Shown here piece by piece: positions 1 to 8,342 of a stretch of DNA of 32,158 nucleotides. The notes below the pieces were generated by a model. The model searched no databases. It was not told the DNA's origin and was given only the letters and a program-made list of their open reading frames with translations. Origin of the DNA: Candidatus Margulisbacteria bacterium GWF2_35_9 (GTDB lineage: Bacteria; Margulisbacteria; Riflemargulisbacteria; GWF2-35-9); the NCBI GenBank assembly GCA_001783275.1, contig MFRH01000007.1:1-32158 (forward strand), given 5' to 3'. The position numbers and the translations under genes are program-made. Each line of letters starts with the position of its first letter. The first letter of the stretch is position 1.

Positions 1-692
1 AAATTGGTGGTAAGCCGATTCTCTGGCACATTATGAAAATCTATGCATTTCATGGGGTCAATGATTTCATTATATGCCTAGGTTACAAGGGCTACGTCAT
101 CAAAGAATATTTTGCGAATTACTTCCTGCACATGTCTGATGTAACTTTTAATATGTTCGAAAACAGGATGGAAGTTCATCGTAAAAACGCTGAACCATGG
201 CGTGTCACTTTAGTTGACACGGGTGAAGACTCAATGACAGGTGGACGTCTCAAACGTGTAGCCGGGTATCTTGAACCTAACGAACCATTCCTCTTCACAT
301 ATGGTGATGGGGTGGCTGATATTAATATTTCGGCAGAGATTGCTTTCCATAAAAACCATGGAAAACTTGCTACCGTTTGTGCAGTTCAACCTCCGGGCCG
401 TTATGGCGCTCTGATTCGGGAAAGGGATGCTGTGCTTGGCTTCCAAGAAAAACCTCCAGGTGACGGTGCTTGGATTAATGGCGGGTATTTTGTTTTACAA
501 CCTGAAGTACTTAATTTTATTGATGGGGATTCCACTTCATGGGAAGGAGAATCATTGGTAAAGATAGCCGAATCAGGTCAACTTGCTTCTTTTGAGCATC
601 GGGGCTTCTGGCAGCCTATGGATACCATGCGAGACATGAATCAATTGGAAGCTCTTTGGAATAACAGAAAAGCACCATGGAAAGTATGGTAA
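1..692 (+). CDS. rfbF: Glucose-1-phosphate cytidylyltransferase, 5'-truncated by window edge
   Basis: Forms CDP-glucose from CTP and glucose-1-phosphate, the first step of CDP-deoxyhexose pathways. The open frame continues upstream of the ATG at 33: codons from position 3 read IGGKPILWHIMKIY, the conserved RfbF segment just after the nucleotide-binding loop. The ATG at 33 is therefore internal, and about 28 N-terminal residues, including the GGxGTR loop, lie outside the window. Family hallmarks follow: NDFIICLGYKGYVIKEYF, the acidic DTGEDSMTGGRLKR stretch, YGDGVAD and the C-terminal FWQPMDTMRD. The stop at 690-692 overlaps the start of the CDP-glucose dehydratase gene, so the two are probably translationally coupled. 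Identification is based on motifs recalled from the family and is firm. Confidence 0.95.
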   Translation, partial: IGGKPILWHIMKIYAFHGVNDFIICLGYKGYVIKEYFANYFLHMSDVTFNMFENRMEVHRKNAEPWRVTLVDTGEDSMTGGRLKRVAGYLEPNEPFLFTYGDGVADINISAEIAFHKNHGKLATVCAVQPPGRYGALIRERDAVLGFQEKPPGDGAWINGGYFVLQPEVLNFIDGDSTSWEGESLVKIAESGQLASFEHRGFWQPMDTMRDMNQLEALWNNRKAPWKVW

Positions 693-1774
693 ATAGTCAA
701 CTTTTTGGGAATATTTATCAAGGTCGTCGTGTTCTTCTTACCGGCCATACTGGTTTTAAGGGAAGCTGGCTTACTCTTTGGTTAAAGGAACTCGGAGGCA
801 ACATCACCGGTATTGCACTTCCACCGGAGGCCAGGCCAAATCATTGGGATTTGCTCAATCTGGACATTGAGGAACATCTTATCGATATTCGCGATTCCGA
901 TATCTTGAGAAAAACTATAAAAAAAACCCAGCCGGAGATAATATTTCACCTAGCGGCTCAACCGTTGGTCAGACGTTCATATAGTGATCCACTCGAAACC
1001 TGGTCCACCAATGTAATGGGGACAGTCAATCTTCTTGAAGCTTGCCGTGTTTGCCCATCTATTAAAGCAATTGTTGTTATAACCACTGATAAGTGTTATG
1101 AAAATGAGGAATGGATATGGGGTTATCGTGAAAATGACCGTCTGGGCGGCTATGATCCTTACAGCGCCTCTAAGGCAGGAACGGAATTGGTTGTTGCCAG
1201 CTATAGAAAATCGTTTTTCATTTACCCAGGAGCTCCGCTTCTTGCCACTGCTCGGGCTGGGAATGTGATTGGTGGTGGCGATTGGTCAGAAGACAGGTTG
1301 ATACCAGACATTGTCCGTTCGGTGCAGAATGATGTGAACCTTTTAATTAGATCACCGCAAGCAACACGTCCCTGGCAGCATGTTTTAGAATCACTATCAG
1401 GGTATCTTCTTCTTGGGCAAAAGCTACTCTGCTCCGATAAATCATTTGCTGAAGCATGGAATTTTGGGCCGGGCTTTGAAGGAAATCAAAATGTCGAGAA
1501 GATAATTACCTTGATGAAAAGCACTTGGCCTGCTATTCGGTGGCAACAGGTCGACGAACCACGACCTCATGAAGCATTATTATTGCAACTTGATAGCACG
1601 AAAGCCAGACAAAAGCTCAATTGGAAGCCAGTTTGGTCATTTATAGAAGGGGTAACCGAAACGGCCAATTGGTATAAAACTTGCCTGGAAACCGGAGCGA
1701 TAATTAGCAATGACCAAATCAAAAGATATATCTCTAAGGCTAGAGAGGATAGGATAACTTGGACGCGAATATGA
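677..1774 (+). CDS. rfbG: CDP-glucose 4,6-dehydratase
   Basis: An NAD-dependent SDR enzyme that converts CDP-glucose to CDP-4-keto-6-deoxyglucose, the branch point for CDP-linked deoxysugars. The 365-aa product has the Rossmann motif GHTGFKGSWL (residues 23-32), TDKC (137-140), the catalytic YxxxK pair in PYSASK (Y162, K166) and the characteristic ARAGNVIGGGDW and RPWQHVLE segments. Length is normal for the family. The start at 677 overlaps rfbF. The in-frame ATG at 686 (MVNSQ...) is an equally good or better match to the usual N-terminus and would cut the overlap to 7 bases. The stop overlaps the next start as ATGA. No RfbH-type 3-dehydrase is in the window, so a 3,6-dideoxy product is not supported by what is visible. 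Confidence 0.95.
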   Translation: MESMVNSQLFGNIYQGRRVLLTGHTGFKGSWLTLWLKELGGNITGIALPPEARPNHWDLLNLDIEEHLIDIRDSDILRKTIKKTQPEIIFHLAAQPLVRRSYSDPLETWSTNVMGTVNLLEACRVCPSIKAIVVITTDKCYENEEWIWGYRENDRLGGYDPYSASKAGTELVVASYRKSFFIYPGAPLLATARAGNVIGGGDWSEDRLIPDIVRSVQNDVNLLIRSPQATRPWQHVLESLSGYLLLGQKLLCSDKSFAEAWNFGPGFEGNQNVEKIITLMKSTWPAIRWQQVDEPRPHEALLLQLDSTKARQKLNWKPVWSFIEGVTETANWYKTCLETGAIISNDQIKRYISKAREDRITWTRI

Positions 1775-2322
1775 GAATTATAAGCACAAAAATCGATGGA
1801 GTTTTCGTAATTGAAAATGATCCCATAATAGATTCAAGGGGGGCATTTACCCGCTTGTTTTGTGAGAAAGAATTTTCTTCAATCCTTGGTAACCGGCATA
1901 TCGTCCAAATTAATCATTCCATTACCCGGGGAATCGGCTCTATTCGTGGTTTGCATTATCAATGCCCACCTTTTGCCGAGATGAAAATTATATGTTGTTT
2001 AAAGGGGCGGGTGTGGGATCTGGCACTTGATTTGCGCCAGGGATCACCCACCTTCTTACAATGGCATGCTGAGGAGCTCACACCTGAGAATGCAAAAGTT
2101 ATTGTGATCCCTGAAGGTTTTGCACATGGGTTTCAAGTGATGAATGAGAACAGCGAACTTTTTTATCTACATACCTCATTCTATGAAAAATCAGTTGAAA
2201 AGGCGGTAAAATATAACGATCCAACAGTGTCTATCCAATGGCCATTAGCAGTTACTGATATTTCAGAACGCGATAAAAATCATCCCGTGATAAATAAACA
2301 TTTTATCGGAATTAAATTATGA
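1771..2322 (+). CDS. rfbC: RmlC/RfbC-type NDP-4-keto-6-deoxysugar epimerase
   Basis: A cupin epimerase of the dTDP-4-dehydrorhamnose 3,5-epimerase family, 183 aa. Here it presumably epimerises the CDP-4-keto-6-deoxyglucose made by the preceding gene at C3 and/or C5, since no RmlA, RmlB or RmlD is present. Visible motifs are SRGAFTRLF (22-30), GSIRGLHYQ with the catalytic base H62, PEGFAHGFQ (114-122) and ELFYLHT with the expected active-site Tyr (Y132). The ATG at 1771 was chosen because it forms an ATGA overlap with the rfbG stop, the pattern used repeatedly in this operon. A TTG at 1759 would add four residues. The CDP specificity and the positions epimerised are inferred from context only. 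Confidence 0.88.
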   Translation: MRIISTKIDGVFVIENDPIIDSRGAFTRLFCEKEFSSILGNRHIVQINHSITRGIGSIRGLHYQCPPFAEMKIICCLKGRVWDLALDLRQGSPTFLQWHAEELTPENAKVIVIPEGFAHGFQVMNENSELFYLHTSFYEKSVEKAVKYNDPTVSIQWPLAVTDISERDKNHPVINKHFIGIKL

Positions 2323-3548
2323 ATTGTCGAAATTGCAATGCAGAGCTTTCTCTTAAGCTTATTGATCTTGGTAGTTCTCCACCATCTAATGCCTACCTTA
2401 ATGGGCAGACATTACACTGCTCAGAAAGATGGTTCCCGTTAAAAGTTTTGGTCTGCGAGTCTTGCTGGCTGGCTCAGACCGAAGAATACTCAAGTGCTGA
2501 AGAGTTGTTTAATGATGAATATGCCTATTTTAGTTCTTTTTCTGATAGTTGGTTAGCGCACGCTGAACACTATGTCACTACCATGGTAGAACGTTTTGGG
2601 CTAACTCATAAAAGTCATGTAATAGAGGTCGCCTCAAACGACGGTTATTTGTTGCAGTATATAAAACAGCGGGGTATTGCTTGCATGGGTATCGAACCAA
2701 CAGCTGGCACTGCTGCCGCGGCACGAATAAAGAGGATTGAAACGTTGGAGGAGTTTTTCGGTGTAAGCTTGGCAAACAAATTGAAGGACCAAGGAAAACA
2801 AGCTGATTTAATGATAGCTAATAACGTACTGGCGCATGTTCCTAATATTAATGATTTTTCAGCTGGTTTTTCCGTTTTACTTAAACCACAAGGTGCAGCT
2901 ACCTTTGAATTTCCACATTTGATGCAACTGATCGAACAGAACCAGTTTGATACCATCTATCACGAGCATTTTTCATACCTTTCCTTTACAACCGTAGTAT
3001 GGATTTTCAGTGCCAATGGACTTTCGGTTTTTGATGTTGAGGAACTGGACACCCATGGCGGTAGCCTAAGGGTATTTGCACAAAGAAAAGACACGGGCAT
3101 GCACCCAATTAGAAAGAAGGTGCAAGAACTTATTAATAGAGAAATCGCTGCCGGGATGAACCGAGCAGAATATTACATTGGCTTTCAGGACCATGCCAAC
3201 AGGGTGAAGAATGATTTTCTTTTTTTTCTTCTGGACGCTAAGCGTAGAGGAAAGAGCGTTGCGGCTTACGGGGCCGCTGCCAAAGGGAATACCCTGATGA
3301 ATTACGCAGGAATACGTCCAGATTTGGTGTCTTATGTTGTCGATCGCAATCCCGCCAAGCAGGGAAAGTCCATGCCTGGCAGCAGAATACCGATTGTAAA
3401 TGAAGAACACTTGTATAAACAGAAACCCGACTATGTAGTAATTCTACCTTGGAATTTGAGGGCAGAAGTTATGCAACAGCTTAAATACATCATTGATTGG
3501 GGTGGACGATTTGTGACAGCGGTTCCACATTTGGAGATCACCCCATGA
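2319..3548 (+). CDS. NDP-sugar C-methyltransferase (TylCIII/TcaB9-like)
   Basis: A 409-aa three-part enzyme of the family that uses SAM to methylate carbon 3 of NDP-4-keto-6-deoxysugars. The N-terminal zinc domain has paired cysteines (C3, C6, C46, C49). The SAM-binding motif is EVASNDGYLL (103-112). The YHEH motif (214-217) matches the active-site Tyr-Glu-His of TcaB9. The C-terminal Rossmann-like domain carries AAYGAAAKGNTLMN and VVDRNPAKQGK. Length is typical. The gene overlaps both neighbours by ATGA. Downstream of RfbF and RfbG, the natural substrate is a CDP-4-keto-6-deoxyhexose, giving a C-methyl-branched sugar. The site of methylation is inferred from the family, not visible in the sequence. 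Confidence 0.88.
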   Translation: MNCRNCNAELSLKLIDLGSSPPSNAYLNGQTLHCSERWFPLKVLVCESCWLAQTEEYSSAEELFNDEYAYFSSFSDSWLAHAEHYVTTMVERFGLTHKSHVIEVASNDGYLLQYIKQRGIACMGIEPTAGTAAAARIKRIETLEEFFGVSLANKLKDQGKQADLMIANNVLAHVPNINDFSAGFSVLLKPQGAATFEFPHLMQLIEQNQFDTIYHEHFSYLSFTTVVWIFSANGLSVFDVEELDTHGGSLRVFAQRKDTGMHPIRKKVQELINREIAAGMNRAEYYIGFQDHANRVKNDFLFFLLDAKRRGKSVAAYGAAAKGNTLMNYAGIRPDLVSYVVDRNPAKQGKSMPGSRIPIVNEEHLYKQKPDYVVILPWNLRAEVMQQLKYIIDWGGRFVTAVPHLEITP

Positions 3549-4384
3549 AGATTGCAGTAACAGGTGCAACGGGATTTATCGGGCAAAATATCGTCGCAGA
3601 ACTTGAACGGCGTTTAATAAATCCAATCTTAGTTTGCCTGCCCAATTCAGAAATTCCATTATCATTATCGAATCATTTCATTGTTCATATGGATCTGAAG
3701 GACCCACCAACTCATGCATTTGATCTTATGGAGCGGCCTGATGTAATTATGCATCTGGCCTGGGGAGGGCTGCCAAATTACAAATCACTTCATCATTTTG
3801 AAGAAGAACTACCGGCACAATATCGATTGTTGAAAGGATTAGTTGAATCTGGCCTGCAAAACCTGTTGGTGACAGGAACATGTTTTGAATATGGAATGCA
3901 GGCAGGGATTCTTAGTGAAGATTTGGAAACACGGCCCAATAATCCTTATGGATTTGCAAAAGATACGCTTCATCGTGAGCTTAAATACCTTCAGCAAATC
4001 AATTCATTTAATTTGACTTGGGCTAGACTTTTTTATCTGTATGGTGATGGGCAGTCGAAGAATTCTCTTTTCACGCAACTTAAGAATGCAGTAGAACGAA
4101 AGGAAAAGGTGTTTAATATGTCGGGGGGAGAGCAATTGCGAGATTATTTACCAGTTGCCGAAGTAGCGAAATATCTTGTTACTCTTGCGTTGAATCAACG
4201 AGATAACGGAATTGTTAATGTTTGTTCTGGTAGACCAATTTCTGTTCGAAGACTTGTAGAAGGCTGGATAGAGCAGAAAGGTTGGTCAATCAAGTTAAAT
4301 TTGGGACACCATCCTTACCCAGACTATGAGCAGATGGCTTTTTGGGGAAACAACGAAAAAATCGAAAAACTAATGAAACCATGA
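3545..4384 (+). CDS. SDR-family NAD(P)-dependent 4-ketoreductase/epimerase
   Basis: A 279-aa extended SDR protein. The N-terminal dinucleotide-binding motif is GATGFIG (7-13), and the catalytic pair is in PYGFAK (Y135, K139). The segments LAWGGLPNYKS and TGTCFEYGMQ are typical of the sugar reductases found beside RfbF/RfbG and C-methyltransferases in polysaccharide loci. The likely role is to reduce the 4-keto group after C-methylation, finishing the CDP-6-deoxy-C-methylhexose. The ATG at 3545 was chosen, with an ATGA overlap with the previous stop; upstream ATGs in the same frame lie inside the methyltransferase gene and would add non-homologous residues before the Rossmann fold. An epimerase role cannot be excluded. 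Confidence 0.85.
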   Translation: MKIAVTGATGFIGQNIVAELERRLINPILVCLPNSEIPLSLSNHFIVHMDLKDPPTHAFDLMERPDVIMHLAWGGLPNYKSLHHFEEELPAQYRLLKGLVESGLQNLLVTGTCFEYGMQAGILSEDLETRPNNPYGFAKDTLHRELKYLQQINSFNLTWARLFYLYGDGQSKNSLFTQLKNAVERKEKVFNMSGGEQLRDYLPVAEVAKYLVTLALNQRDNGIVNVCSGRPISVRRLVEGWIEQKGWSIKLNLGHHPYPDYEQMAFWGNNEKIEKLMKP

Positions 4385-5436
4385 TAAATAATTACTTGGA
4401 GCTATATAAGGTTCAGAAATTACCAATTTACCAGAATCGCATGTATGATTCCGAGAATGAAGCAAGGGCATGTCCCAAAGGTGATGTTTGTTTGGTCGAG
4501 AATCTTGAAACCGGCCTTGTCTACAACACGGCATTCTGTCCGGAATTAATGGTATACGATGCGCACTATCAGAATGAACAGGCCGTAAGTTCCTTGTTCC
4601 TTGAACACTTGAAATCAGTTGCCAAGATTGTTGGGCGAAGTATGGGTTTGGATGGTTTGGTCGAGGTCGGATGCGGAAAGGGGTATTTTCTCGAGATGCT
4701 TTTAAGTCAAGGATTTGATATCATCGGCTTTGATCCCGCCTATGAAGGAACAAATGCTAGGATTGAGCGCTGTTACTTTAAACCTGGGATGGGTATCAAA
4801 GCAGCTAATATCATATTGCGTCATGTCTTGGAACATATTCAAGATCCCGTTAACTTTTTGATGCATTTGAGGGAAGCCAATGGTGGATCGGGCTTAATCT
4901 ATATCGAAGTGCCTTGTTTTAATTGGATTTGTTCCCATCGAGCCTACTTCGATGTTTTCTATGAGCATGTAAATTACTTCCGTTTAGCAGACTTTTACCG
5001 TATTTTCGGTAGGGTAATTGAAGCTGGACGACTTTTTGGAGGCCAGTATCTGTATATTGTTGCAGACTTGACGAGCCTTAAAATCCCACAATACGACATG
5101 CAACATCCTGTAAATTTTCCAGAAGACTTCCTGCATTGTTTTGAAGAACTTCGCAGAACGGAACATATTACAATATGGGGTGGTGCATCTAAGGGAGTTA
5201 TTTTAGCGTTGCTAAAAGAATATGCAGGAACTCCAGTCAAAACCGTGATCGACATCAACCCGGCCAAGCAGGGCAAGTTTTTACCAGCAACAGGTTTAAA
5301 AGTTCAATCACCGGCTGAGGCACTGCAAAACTTTCCTCTGGGGGGAATTATCTATATTATGAATTCAAACTATCGTGAGGAAATAAAAGAAATGACGGGT
5401 AACATCTTTAACTTAATGTGTATTGATCATGAATGA
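4381..5436 (+). CDS. Class I SAM-dependent methyltransferase, C-methyltransferase-like
   Basis: A 351-aa protein with a SAM motif EVGCGKGYFL (95-104), RHVLEHIQDP, and a C-terminal domain (IWGGASKGV, VIDINPAKQGK) that parallels the C-terminal domain of the upstream C-methyltransferase. It also has YEHVNYF in the place of the upstream YHEHFSY motif. Cysteines at 31, 37 and 53 could form part of a metal site, but the clean CxxC pairs of the upstream gene are missing. It is thus a divergent paralogue that probably methylates the same CDP-sugar or its glycoside. Carbon or oxygen as acceptor cannot be told. ATG 4381 overlaps the previous stop by ATGA. Earlier in-frame ATGs lie within the reductase gene. 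Confidence 0.8.
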   Translation: MINNYLELYKVQKLPIYQNRMYDSENEARACPKGDVCLVENLETGLVYNTAFCPELMVYDAHYQNEQAVSSLFLEHLKSVAKIVGRSMGLDGLVEVGCGKGYFLEMLLSQGFDIIGFDPAYEGTNARIERCYFKPGMGIKAANIILRHVLEHIQDPVNFLMHLREANGGSGLIYIEVPCFNWICSHRAYFDVFYEHVNYFRLADFYRIFGRVIEAGRLFGGQYLYIVADLTSLKIPQYDMQHPVNFPEDFLHCFEELRRTEHITIWGGASKGVILALLKEYAGTPVKTVIDINPAKQGKFLPATGLKVQSPAEALQNFPLGGIIYIMNSNYREEIKEMTGNIFNLMCIDHE

Positions 5437-6199
5437 ATTTGCAAAAGAAGTAATAGCCCGAATCATGGCTAACGGCCTGGACCAAGAAATGATTGGTGCT
5501 GGGAAGGAATTTTTACGCGTGACAATTACCGCCAAATATTCCTATAATTTTTCTTTTTTAGGCCGCCCGATTATTCAGTACCCACAAGACATGATCGCCG
5601 TTCAGGAACTGATCTGGTCCATCAGACCGGACTTGATCATCGAAACCGGCATTGCCCATGGCGGATCGCTTATCATGAGCGCATCCATGCTGGCACTGCT
5701 CGATTATTCCGATGCAGTGGAACGCGGTCAGATTCTTGACCCCATGAAACCACACCGAAAGGTCCTCGGAATTGACATCGACATCCGGGCTCACAACTGT
5801 GCCGCCATCGAAGATCATCCGATGGCCAACCGCATAGAGATGATCCAGGGTTCCAGCATTGCCCCCCAAATTATCGAACAAGTCAAAGCCAAAGCAGCGG
5901 GCAAAGAGCGTGTTCTGGTTATGCTCGACAGTAAACATACCCACGATCATGTATTAGCCGAATTGAAAGCCTATGCACCGCTGACCAGTAAGGGAAGCTA
6001 TTGCGTGGTATTCGATACCATTATTGAAGACATGCCTTCTGAAATGTTTCAAGACCGACCTTGGAGTCCCGGGAATAATCCTAAAACTGCAGTTGGGGAA
6101 TTTTTAAAAACCCACCCAGAGTTTGAGATTGATAAAAATATTGAGAATAAGTTGCTAATAACGGTAGCTCCGGATGGATATTTGAGAAGACTAATGTAA
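5429..6199 (+). CDS. Cephalosporin hydroxylase/CmcI-family protein (probable O-methyltransferase)
   Basis: A 256-aa member of the CmcI/cephalosporin hydroxylase family, a SAM-methyltransferase-like Rossmann fold common in glycan clusters. Motifs seen are LIIETGIAHGGSL (the SAM loop), VLGIDIDIR (the acidic end of strand 2), VMLDSKHTHDHV (the metal/substrate region, with Asp and His) and SYCVVFDTIIED. In glycan loci these proteins are usually thought to act as sugar O-methyltransferases, but that role is inferred. ATG 5429 was chosen; a TTG at 5423 would add two residues. The gene overlaps the previous one by 8 bases. Its central part (about 5560-6060) is clearly richer in GC than its own ends and its neighbours. 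Confidence 0.85.
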   Translation: MNEFAKEVIARIMANGLDQEMIGAGKEFLRVTITAKYSYNFSFLGRPIIQYPQDMIAVQELIWSIRPDLIIETGIAHGGSLIMSASMLALLDYSDAVERGQILDPMKPHRKVLGIDIDIRAHNCAAIEDHPMANRIEMIQGSSIAPQIIEQVKAKAAGKERVLVMLDSKHTHDHVLAELKAYAPLTSKGSYCVVFDTIIEDMPSEMFQDRPWSPGNNPKTAVGEFLKTHPEFEIDKNIENKLLITVAPDGYLRRLM

Positions 6200-6250
6200 G
6201 CAACATTTTAATTTCACGGCAGGATAACAAAAACAAACAATTCTGAGCAA

Positions 6251-7318
6251 ATGTTTCAATTCAACGATCTCACAATTATTATTCCAACATATAGCAATCG
6301 ATACCGATTTGTGATTAGAACAGCCGAATATTGGAACAATACTGGGTCAGATATTATTATTCTAGATGAATCAATGGACCCTATGCCAAAGAACCTACAA
6401 CTCTTATTGCCTGAATCTTCTTTATACAAACACACCCCTTCTGAAAGTTTTTATGATAGGTTGAAAATTGCTACCAACCTTGTGAAGACACCATATGTAA
6501 TAATCTGTCCTGATGACAATTTTATGCTTCACAGTACCGTACATAAATGCATATTAAAAATTAAAGAACAACCGGAATTATTAGCATGCGCTGGAATATA
6601 CACTTGGTTCACCTGCTATAATGGTGATATATACAGTCTCGAAAAAATATCTGATCTAAGATTACATAATCCGCTAAGTGATAATATCAGTCAAAGATTA
6701 ATTGAATGTCAAGAAGTGATTTTTATGTATGGTGTGTGGAGAACTCGCACGCTCAGAACCTGTGTTAAAATGCTCCCGGATAAGCATTCTTCACCTGCTG
6801 TTCTCTTGTGCACACTTCAGTGTGGGCTGGCATATATGGGAAAGTGGGGTGAGATAAGAGAATTGATGTGGCTAAGGAGTTATGAAAAGCCATCAGCTTC
6901 AAAAAAAAATGGGACAAACCGAAATATCAGGTTTCAGACATGGTATGAAGAGAAAGCATACCAATCAGAAGTACAGGAGACATTCAGCAAGATGGTCGCA
7001 GTTCTTTCCGAGGAAACACAATCCAGTCAATTAGAAATTGATCAAAACCTAAAAGCCGCATTTAAAAATTTTGCCGAATTGTCCATACGACAATACGAAA
7101 AGGAACAATCTAATAATAGGGTTAAAAAGAGAAGGCGAATTATTCAAATTATTGCACCCTTATCTTTCAAAAAGGCCTGGCGTTATTACAAATATAAAAA
7201 CCTACCACCTGGAATATTGTTAACTAGTCAATTGTCATGGCTTGAAGAAAATAATATTCAAATCGACATCGAAGAAGTTAACAACGTAAAACAATTTATT
7301 AAACGTTTTTATGCATAA
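6251..7318 (+). CDS. TIGR00180-type glycosyltransferase (GT-A fold)
   Basis: A 355-aa protein that begins LTIIIPTYSNR, a GT2/GT-A nucleotide-binding start. It continues with FYDRLKIATNLVKTPYVIICPDDNF, where the acidic PDD is the DXD-like nucleotide-sugar/metal site at about residue 90. This pattern, with the long C-terminal part, fits the TIGR00180 glycosyltransferase family, which is often found next to CmcI-like genes in polysaccharide loci. It probably transfers the sugar made by the upstream CDP cassette or an adjacent residue of the repeat unit; donor and acceptor are unknown. There is a 51-base gap before it without a clear Shine-Dalgarno sequence. A run of nine A residues sits inside the gene at 6901-6909. 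It marks the change to more AT-rich DNA. Confidence 0.78.
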   Translation: MFQFNDLTIIIPTYSNRYRFVIRTAEYWNNTGSDIIILDESMDPMPKNLQLLLPESSLYKHTPSESFYDRLKIATNLVKTPYVIICPDDNFMLHSTVHKCILKIKEQPELLACAGIYTWFTCYNGDIYSLEKISDLRLHNPLSDNISQRLIECQEVIFMYGVWRTRTLRTCVKMLPDKHSSPAVLLCTLQCGLAYMGKWGEIRELMWLRSYEKPSASKKNGTNRNIRFQTWYEEKAYQSEVQETFSKMVAVLSEETQSSQLEIDQNLKAAFKNFAELSIRQYEKEQSNNRVKKRRRIIQIIAPLSFKKAWRYYKYKNLPPGILLTSQLSWLEENNIQIDIEEVNNVKQFIKRFYA

Positions 7319-7328
7319 TCTTTGAAAC

Positions 7329-8339
7329 ATGTTAAACCATAAATCTATCCTTATCACCGGTGGTACCGGCTCTCTCGGAAAAGCGCTCACAAAAACGATA
7401 CTTAAAAGGTGGCCAAATGTAAAGCGACTGGTCATTTTCTCACGAGACGAGCAGAAGCATTATCAGATGGGGCAGGAATTTCCGGCTACAATATATCCTG
7501 CGATGAGATATTTAATTGGTGATGTTAGAGATCTCGATAGGCTCAAAAGGGCATTTAATGGGATTGATTTTGTTATTCATACGGCAGCTATGAAACATGT
7601 AGATATAGCGGAATACAATCCCGATGAATGCGTAAAGACAAATGTCGGGGGCGCTGAAAACGTAATTAAAGCCGCAATTGGATCAAGTATTGAAAAGGTT
7701 ATTGCGATTTCAACAGATAAAGCATGTGCTCCAATTAATTTATATGGTGCGACAAAACTTACTTCTGATAAATTATTCATTGCGGCGAACAATATTAAGG
7801 GTACTCAGGAAATTAAATTTTCTGTCGTTCGTTATGGTAATGTGATGGGCTCAAATGGCTCAGTAATGCCCTTTTTCATAAAAAAAAGAAAAGATGGGGT
7901 ATTACCTATTACAAACCCTGATATGACGCGTTTTAATATTTCACTTCAAGCAGGAGTTGAAATGGTGCTTTATGCTATTGAAAATGCTTGGGGTGGGGAA
8001 TTGTTTATTCCAAAAATTCCATCATATCGAATTTTGGACGTTGCTGAAGCTATTGGTCCAGATTGTGAGCATAAAGTAATTGGTATCAAACCGGGAGAAA
8101 AAATTCACGAGGAAATGATTACTCGTTCAGATTCGTTCAGTACTTATGATCTTGGGAAATATTATGTTATTCTTCCTCAAGTTACAAACTGGCATAGGAA
8201 TGAATGGATTAAAACCTTCAATGCAGTTATGGTCCAGCCTGGTTTTCATTATTCTTCCGGTGAAAATACAGAATGGGAGACCGTTGAGAACTTAAGGAAA
8301 TTGATCAAAGAGCATATTGATCCTAATTTTAAGGTATAA
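7329..8339 (+). CDS. pseB: UDP-N-acetylglucosamine 4,6-dehydratase (inverting)
   Basis: First enzyme of pseudaminic acid synthesis. It converts UDP-GlcNAc to UDP-2-acetamido-2,6-dideoxy-beta-L-arabino-hexos-4-ulose by 4,6-dehydration with C5 inversion. The 336-aa product has GGTGSLGK (11-18), the AAMKHVDIAEYNP segment and the catalytic STDKA...NLYGATK block (D130, K131, Y139, K143). These residues sit two positions before the D132/K133/Y141 of H. pylori FlaA1. The IPKIPS and GIKPGEKIHEEM segments are also typical. It is followed directly by pseC, as in most Pse operons. A LegB-type retaining dehydratase is less likely given the neighbouring pseC, pseG, pseI and pseF. Confidence 0.93.
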   Translation: MLNHKSILITGGTGSLGKALTKTILKRWPNVKRLVIFSRDEQKHYQMGQEFPATIYPAMRYLIGDVRDLDRLKRAFNGIDFVIHTAAMKHVDIAEYNPDECVKTNVGGAENVIKAAIGSSIEKVIAISTDKACAPINLYGATKLTSDKLFIAANNIKGTQEIKFSVVRYGNVMGSNGSVMPFFIKKRKDGVLPITNPDMTRFNISLQAGVEMVLYAIENAWGGELFIPKIPSYRILDVAEAIGPDCEHKVIGIKPGEKIHEEMITRSDSFSTYDLGKYYVILPQVTNWHRNEWIKTFNAVMVQPGFHYSSGENTEWETVENLRKLIKEHIDPNFKV

Positions 8340-8342
8340 TTC

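Noticed and set aside
3066-3410. 114-aa open frame on the minus strand
   Set aside because: Antisense to the C-methyltransferase gene, low-complexity translation with a lysine run, no ribosome site.
3497-3544. Upstream ATG of the SDR reductase frame at 3497
   Set aside because: Would add 16 residues encoded within the methyltransferase gene with no family support; ATG 3545 forms the usual ATGA overlap.
5558-5950. 130-aa open frame on the minus strand
   Set aside because: Lies wholly within the CmcI-like gene in its GC-rich part; the translation has no family character and is best explained as a shadow of the real gene.
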